Shown here in pieces: positions 34,301 through 45,309 of a DNA stretch of 64,000 nucleotides. How positions within the stretch are numbered: position 1 is the first letter of the stretch; the number at the start of each line of letters is the position of its first letter. Position numbers and translations under genes: made by a program. This DNA comes from Arcuatula senhousia. Its lineage: Eukaryota > Mollusca > Bivalvia > Mytilida > Mytilidae. Location: contig CAXARO010000193.1 of assembly GCA_963971305.1 (NCBI GenBank), positions 1-64,000 on the forward strand, read 5' to 3'. The notes below the pieces were generated by a model that saw nothing but the letters and a program-made list of their open reading frames with translations, had not been told where the DNA came from and did no database searches.

Positions 34301-37300
34301 GTGATGGTACTTTTCCCCCATAACATAAACAAACTTAAACAAAATGGCTCTAAAAGTATTTATGAGGTTTTACTAAAAATAGGACTTTCTCATCTGTACA
34401 TTTACTTTGAAAGTGAACAGATAACAGCAGACATTATATCCCTGTTAACTACAGAAGATCTAAAAGCTTAAGTAATTACACAAACCACTAATTTGATGAA
34501 CCTGAGGATAGAATGTGTCAAACTTGGTAGTAAAAATAACAAAACAAATAATGAAAGATTTGACATTCCCAAGTCTTCCGTACAAAGTTGCTAAGACCAA
34601 GGTTTCAAAATATCATACATAGCAAAAATACATGTTGTATTAGAGCGTACAGTGTATCGTAGAATGGCTAGGTTCAATCTCGGTGAACATGACTTCTCAT
34701 CCATAAGTGAAGATTAACTTAATGCCTTATTGTTTGATATACAAATGACAACAAAGTTCCAGACAATAAATTTTGCTACGCCTGACGCGCGTTTCGTCTA
34801 TTCAAGACTCATCAGAGGCGCTCTACCAAAAATTATTAATAAAATTTCAACAAAAATGGCATGTAGCGCGAAGTTGTTTTCATACTATATTATGCTCTGA
34901 ACAGACACCCCATTATCAACTGTAAAAATCTTAAGCAATTATAAGCAATTATAAGCGGCCTTATATCTCAATGCAAGTCACACTTATAGTAGATTATTCT
35001 GCTGATTACAAAATGTTGTCGTGTTCAAATGTGGCGTATGTGAACTAGATTTTACTGAACATTTTTAGTAAAAATTGATGTTGTTCTTTGCAATACGTGC
35101 CATTATGCGCATCGATGGCTGATCAAAAATATGTTTACGAAATTAAAGATTTAGGAAGTATTAAGCACTGGTGCATCCATTGTTCAAACCCGGTTTGAAA
35201 ATATTAATTGTCCGTTTAATAACAGTGTTTCATGCCCTTTAATGCAGCATACAGAATCGAGAAAATCGAGACCTTTTAAAACAATTGTCTTGTGCTCGCA
35301 CCCAAGTTGATCCTGGAACCGCCCATGTTTACCATTATAAAAGAGTAAAGGTTGTTTACAAAGTTTTAATATATAATAAATCATATATTGGTTATTGGAG
35401 GACGACCATTTGATTTTGAGGGGGCCGGCAGTTTTGGTCGAGTCAGATTATTTTTTTTTCAAAATATTCCGGGTCAAAAAAAATAATTGTCCATCGCTAC
35501 GCGGCGGGAATATTTATTTTCTATGTAACACACCAAAAAAAACAACTTGGGACAGATTATTCATTTAATGATTATTTTTTTCCAACTTTTTCCAGGCCAG
35601 AGTATTATTCTTATAAAACTGACAGGCCCAGGCCCCCTCTCATAATCAAATGGTTGTCCCCTTCATTTTAAATGCAAGAAACTGAAAATTTGGAACCATT
35701 TATGGTGGTGGAGGTGAGTGGGTGGGGGTTACACAAAAATTAACTATCCCTTGAAAATATTTGTCATAAAGAATTAATAATTTCTTCAGCGCTGTTCATC
35801 ATCGCCATCGAGACTCACAAAATCAAGCTTCCAACCTTGAGTCAGCAGCGAAACAAGTAGGACTCTACATCAAGTCATCAACCCTGCTAAAACAAAATCC
35901 ATGAGAATAAATGCACATCAACAAAACAAAACAAAAGTTAGAGGCGCAGAAATCGACGACATCCAGGAATTCACCTACCTGGGAAGTGTCATCAGTACAA
36001 CAGGTGGCACTGATGAAGATATCGTAGCAAGAAAAAAGAAAGCAAAACAGGCTTTTGCTATACTGAGACCAATTTGGAAAAGCAAAGCCTTAAGAACATG
36101 CACAAAATTGAGAATCTTTAATACAAATGTGAAGTCCATCCTACTCTATGGGTCAGAAACTTGGAGACTAAATGCAACCACAAAAAAAGACACTACAGGT
36201 CTTTTTAAACAGGTGTCTCCGAAACATCATTGGAATAAAGTGGCCAAATAAAATCAGAAATGAAGATCTTTGGAAGCATACAAAACAAGAGCCAATTGAA
36301 AGAACAATGACAGAAAGACGGTGGAAATGGATTGGTCACACACTGAGAAAAAAACAACAACAACGTGACCAAACAAGCGCTAGAATGGAACCCCCAAGGA
36401 CATCGTAAAAGAGGAAGTCCAAAGAACACCTGGCGGAGTGATCTAACATCAGACCTTCAGAAGATTGGTAAAACATGGGGAGAGGCAAAAACAACAGCCA
36501 AAGACAGGAAGAAATGGAAAGCAGCAGTGGTCGCCCTATGTCCCCCATGGGACGAAGATGATTAAGTCAAGTAAGTCAAGTCAAGCTGTTCATAATAATA
36601 CTATGATCTCATAAAGACAAAGTATCATCACACAATGACAAAGTATCATCACATAATGATACTTTATCACATAATGACAAAATAGCATCACACAATGAAG
36701 AACAAAGTATCATAAAAAAATGCACCTGTAGAAAAATATGGGATTTCTATCTCTCAAATGAGTGCAGATGTTGGTTTGTCGTAGAAAAAAAAATGTTTTG
36801 TGTTCCTTTACCGGATTTGACACACTGAATTAAAAATTAGCAACACGACGGGTGTGCTACAGCAGGCAGGAACCGCTTACTCTTCTGGAGCACTCTTGTC
36901 ACGACGGGTTCGCGTTGTTGTTTTCCGTTCGGTTGATTTTGTGTTTTGTGTTTCTTCGTACTGTTTTTGTTCGTGCTGACCGGTTTCGTCGTTGCCCTTT
37001 CGGACTTTTGACACTTAAATGCCCCATTTGGTGCCTGTTTGCTTCTATCATCACATTATGAAGAAGTATCATCACAAAATGAAGATGTATTATCACAAAA
37101 TGAAGATATATTACCACAAAATGACAAAGTATCATCATTTAATGACAAAATATCCTCACATAATGAAGAAGTATCACCACACAATGAAAAACATCATCAT
37201 GAGGCAGCTATGGCGTTCCATACATATAAAAGGTAAACTTTGTAGAAGGAGGTCATCAAGCATTTTTGGAAATAAATATGATAAAACTTCTAGATACCAT

Positions 37301-40300
37301 AAATTACACTGCGGTAGTCAACATGCTGATGTAATCTTATCATATTTAGGATTATTAGATTACCCATAGACACCAATATACGAAGTTTGGTCTGGAATTG
37401 AAAAAGTCACCAACATTTATTTTCATGTTCTAATCGGTTTGTTTAACTGCGTTTAACTTTTGATGAACTTTAAATTAAACTTATTCAATGTGGCATTACA
37501 TCTCAATTCTATTCCTACTTACAATCTGTTTACTTTATAGCCAACATTTTATCTAAGCGGATCCCCCCAAGAGGCAAGAGAGGTAGGTGTAAAAATTGTA
37601 TGTTTAGTTTTTTGTGCATTGTCTAGTAATGTGATAGGCGGAAGGTTGGGCCAAAAAACTAGTTCAACCCCGCCACATATTATATGTGCCTGTCCTAAGC
37701 CAGGAATCCTTGACAAAGCTTTCGTTTGTACTTGTCTTTTTGATGTTCTGTTCCTTGTTTAAAAAGGGTCTATCTGTGACTATTTCAGGACTGGATTTGA
37801 ATTCTATGCATTTTATTTAGACCATTGGCCAATTGCAGAACCACGGCCTCGTTGAAGGCTGTTGGCGGTTGTCCATTGCGGTTTTTCTAAATTGCCGCTT
37901 GATTGTAGGCTGTGTCGGGTACACTTATTCCACATCTCATTATTTTCTATTTGTAGAGGAAGCTAAGCGTATATCCCCATTATATAATATCAGGTGCGGC
38001 AAGCGAGGTAGGTGTATAAATAAAAATAATATGAGATAGCAATACCCCAATAGCACGCGAAGATAACAAAATAAAATCAATTTCAAGCATCGATTGGGCG
38101 AAATAATTAGGAACTATGGGATAGTATTTCCCGCCATATTTCTGTGCATGTGCATACTTTCTTGGAAACCCGAACGGAGCAGAAAATTATCAATCTCCGC
38201 AACAGATTATAGTCACTCTGTTTCTAAGAGTGGAAAATAATCATTTTTTGGGTCTCGTGCACTTTGACAGACTCTGTACATAAGTGAGTTTCGATAATTA
38301 TTTATATATATTGAAAATACTGTAAACATCTTCCAAAACACCCAATTTTACTCTCTTTACGACTTGAAATCGCATTTTTGATTACTCTTCAGTTGTTTTT
38401 GTATGTTTTGTGGTGTCTGTTTAATCGTGCTCAATCTCAAATGTCCAAGAGAAAAGGCAAAACAAGGAAAACACCAAAGAATTTGAAGATCACAATGGTC
38501 TTGACTTGGTACACCAAATCTCCTTTACATCTAAGGATCAGTTGTAACATAAACAAAACATGGCTGTGAGACATAATATGCATATTAAGGTGGTCGGCAT
38601 CTCAGTACAATTAATCAAACACTAATCGAAACAATCACCAAACATTTCATGATCTCTAACATAATTTTCAAGTACTGTAAACCAACAAACTTTCGCGGCT
38701 ACAAACTTTCACGGTTTCATTACATTGGACGTTTTCACGAAGACAAAAATTCGCGGTTTTCGAAATTCGTTTAATGAATACAATTTCGCAGTGACTTATT
38801 CGCGACTTCAAACTTTCCCAGATGTTAAGTGCTCACGAATCCCGCGAACGTTTATCGCACGCGAAAGTTAATTGGTTAACAGTATTCCATCAGTGGATGA
38901 TTACGAGGAAAGAATTCTTTTGAGGGACTGTAAGAGATGTATTTTCTTATAACCTGGGTCTAATGTCGGTAATGGGCAAGCGGTGTCGGATTAAAAAAAA
39001 AACCTGGCATACAAAACAACATTTGCAGGTGATGAAGGTATGCTACTTTCTAGGTTAGGAAAATTAGATAATTTGAAAATAAAAGCCGTCTCTTTATTCG
39101 TAAACTTTTGCACTGAGATGACCACCCAGGTCAAATTCGCGACAGTGACGTTGAGCAAGTGGATTCGGTGGTTTCTGTTACCTCTAACTCTGGATGATAT
39201 ATTAAATGGATTCATCTAACAAACAATTTGAAGACTACTGAAAAAGGGTAGATGTTGGTAGGGGCTGTATGGTTTTTCATTGACAGCATGGTAGCAGTTT
39301 GGCTTGTTCCAGTATTGCAACACTGTATACACTTAATATGTGTTTTTTTTTCATTATAAAGTTGATATTCTCCCTTTTCTAGTCGATATTGAATACGAAG
39401 TTTAATTCATTTTCCCGATATTTGGCAAAACCCGAAAAATCAAAACATTTTGCTGATGTTAGAAAAAAGGGACCGACCATTTAACTTGGTTTTTAGCTAA
39501 AATATATTCACTTTTTCTTGTAGAGTATAATTGAATATTTCACACCAATTTATCTATTCAAAACAGTCTTTGTTTTGATATTTGAATCAATATCTGAGTT
39601 GCCAATATCAATCATCTTAAAGACGTCAGCGTCATCGAGCGCACTTTTTTTGTCTCCGATTTCTGTAAATTAGCGAGTTTGGTACAGGTATTTAGAGATT
39701 TTAGGTCGGGTTGCTCAGCAAAGAGTTTGAAGAAAACCCTTACATTCTGTTTACTTTGTAGATGAAGCTAAACCATGTAAACGGATGTCCGAGAATGCCA
39801 TGTTCGGCAAGCGAGGTGATGTTTAACTGCAAATACATTTTATACTTATTGAACTGTATTTTTAACTAACTTGGTTTTCGTTATCACACATTTAATTCAA
39901 CTAAACCAGCAATCTATGTTTAGTTCGAGTTTTCGTCAGCAAACATTTACACCCTTACTACATATACTATCTGTTTATTTGTAAATAAAGGTAATATTTT
40001 TTCTACCCTACTGGGAAGATCAATCTCAGTGTCCAAGAAAAAAGACAAAACGAAGAAAACATACCAGAAATTTTTACATCATTTATGCTGTAACAAGTCT
40101 TTAAAACTGAAATATAGGCTAAAAATTTGCAAGATGACTGTAAAAGATGCTCTGTTTTAGAACGCCCAGCCTCCTGAATTCAAAGATTTAACAAAAATAT
40201 TTCATTAATTCATATCCTTTGCGTAATAAATTTGTAAGCCAATTTTCATTTCCAATGGATTAATTTTAAAACTTGTAAGCTTTATAAAAAAACATTACAA

Positions 40301-43300
40301 TAAAATTCAGAATTTGATATTCCTTTCACTATAAGAAATCGACGTGTACAATTAGATTTTTCAATCAGAGATCGATACTTGTGGAAGAATTTTGATAAAG
40401 ATTTTACTAACTTGTGGTATCGATAACTTTGTTTTAATAATTTTTCAGTAATAAAACGGTTTTAATGATTAAAACCAGTAACACCACTGCAGATCTGAGC
40501 ATATCGTACTAACGGTGAAATGTAAACCCTGTATGACGGCGCTAGTGGAACATCTCCTTCAAGAAAAGGGAAATTTATGGTAGGGAAGGTAAAGTTGTCG
40601 CGTTTATCGTATACTTTGGTTTGTAATTTTCCGTCAATAATGCTTAAATCTAAATCGAAAAACCGGTGACGTTAGATTTGTTCAAAATTAATTCAGAAGG
40701 ATATATATCTGTAACAAAATTAAAAAATGAAGGACTGTTGAGTGAAGAATGTCGTCCAACTATCTAAAAGTATTATTAAAAGTTTCGATTAGGTTCTGTT
40801 TGTCGGGGTCTTTTTGTAATTTAGCTATGAATTGTGATTCTAAACAGTATAGGAAAAGGTCAGCTATAAGTGGCGCACAATTGGTACCCATAGTAATACC
40901 AATGATTTGGCGATAAATTTGTTTAACGAAACAAATGTAAATATTATCTAACAAATAATTTAGAGCAGTAATAGTTTCTGCATCAGTCCAGTTAATATAA
41001 CCTTTTTGGGTCTCGTTACTAAAAAATGATTTACTAAATGAGTTTGAAATTCTGGAACTTTGGAACAGATGACGTCATTTTCATTGAACGCACTTGTTTT
41101 GTCGCCCTCCGAGTTATGTAAAATAGCAATATTGTACAGATATAAAGAGAGTTAAGGTCGAGTTGCTCTCAGCAAAGAGTTTGAAGAAGAAAACCCTTAC
41201 ATTTTTTTCACTTTGTAGATGAAGCTAAGCGAAGGTTCGGCAAGCGAGGTGATGTATAAGTAAAAAATAATTTTTTACATAATTATAAATCTGAATTGTA
41301 ACGAGAGAGTGGGTTGACTTTTACGCCCTTGTAACACTATATAAGTTTTATAAAGGCGATGATAATGAATGAAATTAAAATTACATCAAGGTTTCAGACT
41401 TGAATTTTGCTAGGCCTAAAGCACGCTACGTCTATTCAAGACTCATCAAAGGCGCTCTTCCCAAATATTGAAAAAGCCAACGGTTACCAGTATATGATTT
41501 TGAGGAATATTAAATAGTAAATCCAAAAATACCAAACTTGGGAACCAAGTTCCCAAGTTATAACTAAAATCATCAATCTACGTCTAGGGATGGTGTAGAC
41601 AATTTTGAAATTTAAACAGATAATTTATAGCTTTGATGTGTTTCCACGGTTATGTGTTGATAACGTGAATATAAAATGGTGATGGGAAATAAAGGGATGG
41701 GGTGAAGACTACTGATAAAGGGGAGAAGTGGATAGGAATGGAAATTTTAGCGTATGCGGTGCTTGACCATCCTTTAATAATTAACATGCAGTGGGACACT
41801 CTCCACCCACACACGGGGTGAAGACTACTGATAAAGCGGAGAAGTGGATAGGGATGGAAATTTTAGCGTATGTGGTGCTTGACCATCCTTTAATAATTAA
41901 CATGCAGTGGGACACTCTACACCTACACACGTTGGCCTACTATGGTCAGTGGTCAGGATTTCTGAAATTATAGACCTGACAACCCCACAGATGAGGGCCA
42001 TCCTATTCTAGTGTACACATTTGGTCGCTCTGCGGGCTGAGCACTAATCCGATGTAAGAATCCCAAACCCATAGGTCGTATCTTAAGACAAGCTAGACTT
42101 TGCTGTTGACCTATTTGACGCATAGGCCCCGCACGAGACAACTATATTGTAAACATCTAACGTGGTTTCCGTTATCATATATTAAAACGAAAGAATATGG
42201 AATATGTGCCAAAAAGAAAGAATCCACATATTGATAATATGATGCAGGTTCAACCTGATAAGCTCCCGCAGATATATTTTAGGGGATGACATATTTGATT
42301 TTGACGGGGGTGAGTGGCAGTTCTTGTAAATAAATAATCGTGTCGCAAAAGAATTAGATAAATAATCTGGCCTCTACTTCCAAGGTAAAAATGAATTGGG
42401 TCAAAGAAGTATGATTCAGCCGTGGTCAGAATGGTTGATTAAAATTTGAAATCGACACTCTTATTATACCCCGTTTAGTGTCCCAAGATTCTTTACTAGT
42501 ATGGTATATCAAAAATAAATAATCTCGGCGGCACAAAACGGCGGAAAAGACCCCTCCCCTTTTCAGAATCAAATGGTTGTCGAATGTCCCCTTATTTCTT
42601 TAATAACAGCATCTGCATGGTTTTGAAAAGGACCACACCTGCAAACAGAACGAGGAAGTGGTTTTATTTTATCAAACTAAAGATGACGTCATAATACATG
42701 CTTAATATAGACGATAGAACCGGATGTCATAGAGGGCACCTTTAAAGAGTTTCTACTTTCATTTTCGAATGTAATGTTCAGAGAAGAAACAATGTCATAT
42801 ACTGCTCAAGACACAACATGGAATATTTATAATTTTATGACTGCCGAAATATTTCGGCAGAATATTTATTTAGTTGTCATGTACAATACGCTTGTTGTTC
42901 CACGAAAATTTGAATGAAAGTTTCCCGCCATTCTGTAATTTTGTTTTGAACAATTATGACGTCAATGAAATATATAGCGTTTTCATTAAAAAAATCTTTA
43001 CATGCATCTCTATAGCTAGAAATATTTCAAAATATTCTTATTAATATAATATTTACGTATTTTAATTTTAGAAATACAAATTACAAAGTAGAAAATTAAT
43101 TTTGCATTCCGTGCCATTGGGTGCGGATATGTTGACTAGCTTATACCTACCCCGGTTTAATGCATCATAGTACGTATACTCAAGCAAAAAAAATGGCGGG
43201 AGCTTATTATTTCTATGAATGACAAACAAAACCATTCAATCCCTGTGAAGCGCTTTCCTGGACTAACCTTCATCAGACACGCTAGGGGTCGAAAAATTGG

Positions 43301-43800
43301 AACACCGCTATGATATAAGATTTGAACAAACAAAACACGAAAGCCAAAAAATATATTTACAATGACTTCAACTAGATCTTGTAGCATTTGTTTAGTCTAG
43401 CCATTTGACATGTTTAACGTTAGGCACGGACCATTTGATTTTCTGGGGGGGGCCTGGGATTTTTTTGAAAAAAATTTCCCGGCCCTGATTTTTGTAAAAA
43501 AAAATTATCTGGCCAGCACCTAGGTTGAAAAAAATAACCTGGTTTCAATCTTGCCAATTGAAAAAAAAATAATCTTGCCAACAAAATTTTCTTGCTTAGT
43601 ATGTGTGTGAAAAAAATAATCTGGCCCGCAAAGCGGGCGAAAAAAATTTCCCGGCTCAGGGTAAAATCCCAGGCCCCCCCCAGAAAATCAAATGGTCCGT
43701 GCCTTATGTTCGAGTACATTTGATATTAAAACAATCGTTAAAATTTGTAGATGACACCGAGCGGGCGCCTGCGTTTTTCGGAAAGAGACAAGCAGTATAG
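31334..43800 (+). CDS. Multi-exon precursor of amidated secreted peptides (predicted)
   Basis: Six exons join in frame to 120 residues: 31334-31469, 37541-37582, 37957-38007, 39762-39815, 41219-41248 and 43751-43800. Exon 1 follows TTTTTCAG and encodes a signal-like segment ([19 protein letters not shown]) and a basic stretch (YTRRRAK). Each following exon begins and ends in phase 1 and, except the last, ends in GKR before its donor. They read [58 protein letters not shown] and [20 protein letters not shown]. Lys-Arg sites and Gly-Lys-Arg ends predict IPPR-, ISPLYNIRC-, MSENAMF- and APAFF-type amides with DEAKR-like spacers. This is neuropeptide-precursor architecture, one peptide per exon. 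I cannot name the family. The exon 1 link rests on phase and order only. More exons may exist in the 6-kb first intron. Confidence 0.6.
32113..32362 (+). other. Short GC-richer open segment, unidentified
   Basis: After TTTGCAG the sequence is open in two plus frames (one includes [20 protein letters not shown], another [13 protein letters not shown] and a GKR) and differs in composition from its AT-rich surroundings. Neither frame joins in phase with the exon ending at 31469. It could be a relic of a mobile element or an exon of something else. I recognise no domain. Confidence 0.25.
32440..33840. other. AT-rich intron DNA with a possible relic exon border
   Basis: No gene is seen. At 33716-33762 the phrase CATTACATCTCAATTCC and an acceptor GTTTATTTTGTAG closely resemble the approach to the exon at 37541 (CATTACATCTCAATTCT, TTTACTTTATAG), but the bases that follow do not encode a GKR peptide. 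Confidence 0.45.
33870..34020. repeat. Repeat pair member 1 (with 34850-34990)
   Basis: TTTCAACAAAAATGGCATGT and the following roughly 130 bases recur at about 34850-34990 in the same orientation with small differences. The two lie either side of a minisatellite and a hammerhead ribozyme. Confidence 0.8.
34021..34323 (+). repeat. ATTATGTGATGATACTTTGTC minisatellite
   Basis: About fourteen copies of a 21-base unit. Related arrays in the opposite orientation lie at 36593-36720 and 37045-37195, so the units form an inverted pair around 34.3-36.6 kb. Open frames across it on both strands (repeated KYHHIMT, or SLCDDT) come from a unit length divisible by three. Confidence 0.9.
34778..34821 (-). 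ncRNA. Type I hammerhead ribozyme
   Basis: On the minus strand stem I is GCGCCT paired with AGGCGT. It encloses CTGATGA, a perfect stem II (GTCT/AGAC, loop TGAAT), GAAA and a stem III made only of the palindrome ACGCGCGT, then the cleavage triplet GTC. All core bases of the hammerhead consensus are present. Predicted cleavage is between 34784 and 34783. A loopless palindromic stem III is typical of metazoan hammerheads that act as dimers. A decayed relative lies at 41411-41456. The host element is not identified. Confidence 0.85.
34850..34990. repeat. Repeat pair member 2 (with 33870-34020)
   Basis: See the matching copy: TTTCAACAAAAATGGCATGT followed by a shared stretch to TATCTCAATGCAAGTC. 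This copy has a duplicated AAGCAATTAT. Confidence 0.8.
35398..35665. mobile_element. CCATTTGATTTT-ended miniature element
   Basis: The left end GGACGACCATTTGATTTTGA with a G-run faces an inverted right end (CTCATAATCAAATGGTTGTC). The interior has CGCTACGCGGCGGGAATA and T-rich stretches. It belongs to the same family as 43423-43703, which has a demonstrable empty site. Confidence 0.65.
35790..36590 (+). pseudogene. 5'-truncated RTE-like LINE fragment
   Basis: Three overlapping frames make the C-terminal part of a LINE reverse transcriptase. They read [26 protein letters not shown], then [17 protein letters not shown] and [12 protein letters not shown], then [15 protein letters not shown] ending in CPPWDEDD. 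Two frameshifts separate them. The 3' end is AAGTCAAGTAAGTCAAGTCAAG, a simple-repeat tail as in RTE elements. It is dead by truncation and frameshift. It lies in the first intron of the predicted peptide gene. Confidence 0.8.
36593..36720 (-). repeat. Minisatellite, inverted relative to 34021-34323
   Basis: The units AAAGTATCATCACATAATGA are the reverse complement of the 34-kb array. It directly follows the RTE-like fragment. Confidence 0.85.
36725..37040 (+). pseudogene. Retroelement 3' fragment
   Basis: [16 protein letters not shown] can be read near 36750-36790. It is followed by the same 3' flank as 3560-3760 (a CTTTACCGGATTTGA phrase, then the GTTGCCCTTTCGGACTTTTG phrase). It is therefore a third 3' fragment of the family seen at 3240-3760. 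Confidence 0.55.
37045..37195 (-). repeat. Second inverted minisatellite block
   Basis: Seven to eight units of the AAGTATCATCACAAAATGA type, in the same orientation as 36593-36720 and opposite to 34021-34323. Confidence 0.85.
37630..37760. repeat. Dispersed repeat shared with 27905-28190
   Basis: AGTTCAACCCCGCCACATAT and TGCCTGTCCTAAGCCAGGA match the C1q-region copy. It lies between two exons of the peptide gene. Confidence 0.5.
38673..38884. mobile_element. TACTGT-ended miniature inverted-repeat element
   Basis: The left end TACTGTAAACCAACAAACTT and the complement of the right end TACTGTTAACCAATTAACTT form an inverted repeat of about 27 bases. The interior is rich in TTTCGCGG motifs. TA at the borders fits a mariner-like target site. 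It is non-coding and lies in an intron of the peptide gene. Confidence 0.75.
40330..41090 (-). pseudogene. Reverse-transcriptase core fragment (minus strand)
   Basis: The longest piece reads [20 protein letters not shown], the box before the catalytic aspartates. Upstream is [20 protein letters not shown] and downstream LDDIL and [17 protein letters not shown] with stops between. The remainder towards 40330 is heavily decayed. This is the catalytic region of the retroelement family whose C-terminal part is at 3240-3760. A decayed hammerhead lies about 320 bases upstream on the same strand, which may be meaningful. Confidence 0.7.
41411..41456 (-). ncRNA. Decayed hammerhead ribozyme
   Basis: The minus strand matches the ribozyme at 34778-34821 through the stem II hairpin GTCTTGAATAGAC and the flanks. 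CTGATGA has become TTGATGA and GAAA has become GTAG, so both core boxes are broken. The downstream similarity (GCAAAATT..AAGTCTG) shows common descent. Confidence 0.6.
41698..41935 (+). repeat. 118-bp tandem duplication
   Basis: GGGGTGAAGACTACTGATAA to CACCCACACAC occurs twice in a row with a handful of differences (GGGG/GCGG, GCGG/GTGG, CTCC/CTAC). Parts of the unit resemble 3820-3890 (GGAAAATTTAGCCTATGTGG). Confidence 0.85.
41936..42226. other. No gene seen; GC-richer segment before copy B
   Basis: The stretch contains GGTCGCTCTGCGGGCTGAGC and CATAGGCCCCGCACGAGAC but no supported frame. It is the junction region where duplication copy B begins. Confidence 0.5.
43240..43283 (-). ncRNA. Hammerhead-ribozyme-like relic (copy B)
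   Basis: The minus strand carries CTGATGA, a GGTTAGTCC loop region, GAAA, the palindrome AGCGCT and UUC. Three stem I pairs (TGT with ACA) are possible at the predicted cleavage point, more than in the copy at 978-1015. Stem II is imperfect, so activity is doubtful. Confidence 0.35.
43423..43703. mobile_element. 281-bp inverted-repeat element with TTA target duplication
   Basis: The ends GGCACGGACCATTTGATTTT and its complement form a roughly 40-bp inverted repeat including GGGGGGGCCTGGGATTTT. TTA flanks both sides (43420-43422 and 43704-43706). Copy A shows the empty site with a single TTA (TTTAACGTTATGTTCGAG near 1130-1147). Insertion therefore followed the duplication. Confidence 0.9.
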
Positions 43801-43948
43801 GTGTATGTATATCATTTACAACAAACTTTCAAGCAATAAGTTTTGTAATACGATGAATTCGTTTAAGAAAAATAATAATCAGTGGGACATTTATTTTGAC
43901 ATGTTTGAACCGGTTTATTCAGCTGCCGGTTAAAAAATCTGTTTTTAG

Positions 43949-45309
43949 GTGAGCTTTTCCACCACTTGGCGTCCGTCGTCGTCTTTGTCGTCTGTTAATA
44001 ATTTTCAAACATTGACTTGTCCGATACCATAAGTCCAATTGCAACCAAACTTGGTACAGTTGTTAAATGACATTATGTGTACAAATCCATCGTTTGGATT
44101 TTTTATTCGTAAAAAAATATGACCGCCGTTCATAGGGGTCAAATTACAGTTTTTTTCCAAATAACTTAAAAACGGTTAATCAAAAATCTGTCATAGTGTA
44201 AAAGTGATCAGCACGTCAAGATCTACAAAAATGTAATAGGGTCAATGCTGTAGGATGTTCCATTTAGGAGTTATACCCCATAAAACGTCAAAATTGACCA
44301 TTTTTACAGCATTTCCTCATTACAATAAAATCGTGAACTTGTCTAACACCATACATCCAAACTTGGTGCAGTCGTTCATCAACATTTGAACTACAAAACC
44401 GTTGTTTGGATTTTTGATTTGTAAAATAATATGGCCGTCATTGCTAAAAATAGAACATATATAGGGGTTAATTGTATTTTTTTTTGCTAATAACTTAAAA
44501 AATGTTCAGTACTTTTAGATATACCTGCCTTGAAATTTTCAAGATAATCCAATTAGGAGTAATAACCCATGTAGGAGTTATTGCCATTTTTCGGATTTTT
44601 TTTTCCAAATTTGCAATTTAAACTCATTATCTTGAAAGAAGCAGAGGTACCAATGGGGTATCCGAATGTCAAAAGTCTGAACGGGCAGAGACAAAACCAG
44701 TAAACACCAACAAGAACGGGACAAAAACAGACAACATGTAAAACATGGAAACACAAAATCTGAATATCAATCAACAACTGCAAATTGCATATTTCGTCAA
44801 AATTAGTTTTGGCCACATTCCTCGACCATCGTAATTTTTTTATAATTTATTTATGATATCATAATACACATTTCTAGCATAAAATAGGTGTGGTCCATTT
44901 CATATTCGCTAATTTATACATGAAAATCAAGGAAAACTGTCACAAATTGTTATTTTTCACAAAATAGTCTATTTTTAACCTCACTACTCTCTTTTCTGAT
45001 AAATAATTGAAGGAAAAATTATTGAAATTCCTAAAATATAAAGACTTATGAACACTAATGCAGCAACTACAAGCAGATATATCAAAGTTGAATTTTTGGG
45101 CCATTTTCGGGCCTTCGTGGCTCTACTCCTTTGAAAATATTGACTTACAAAATTTGTTACAGGATCCATGACCATTCTTTTTAGGAGTCATTCCCCTTAG
45201 AACATCAAAATTCTGTTAACTTTATGACCCTTTCTATGTCAAATAGCCTATAATTCCGGCATTTAAGTCAGGTGAGCGATTCAGGCTCCTGTGAGCCTCT
45301 TGTTCTAGA
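43949..45309 (+). repeat. Dispersed repeat with TCAGGTGAG end (copy B)
   Basis: This is the counterpart of 1380-2745, starting GTGAGCTTTTCCACCACTTG and ending GTGAGCGATTCAGGCTCCTG. The middle (about 44780-45130) has other AT-rich DNA where copy A has a retroelement fragment. Confidence 0.6.

Noticed and set aside
34085..34342. Frames with repeated KYHHIMT or SLCDDT resembling a repeat protein
   Set aside because: They come from a 21-base minisatellite whose unit length is a multiple of three, are open on both strands and lack start context.
35995..36025. CTGATGA on the plus strand
   Set aside because: It is part of the LINE coding frame (GGTDEDI) and no GAAA box follows.
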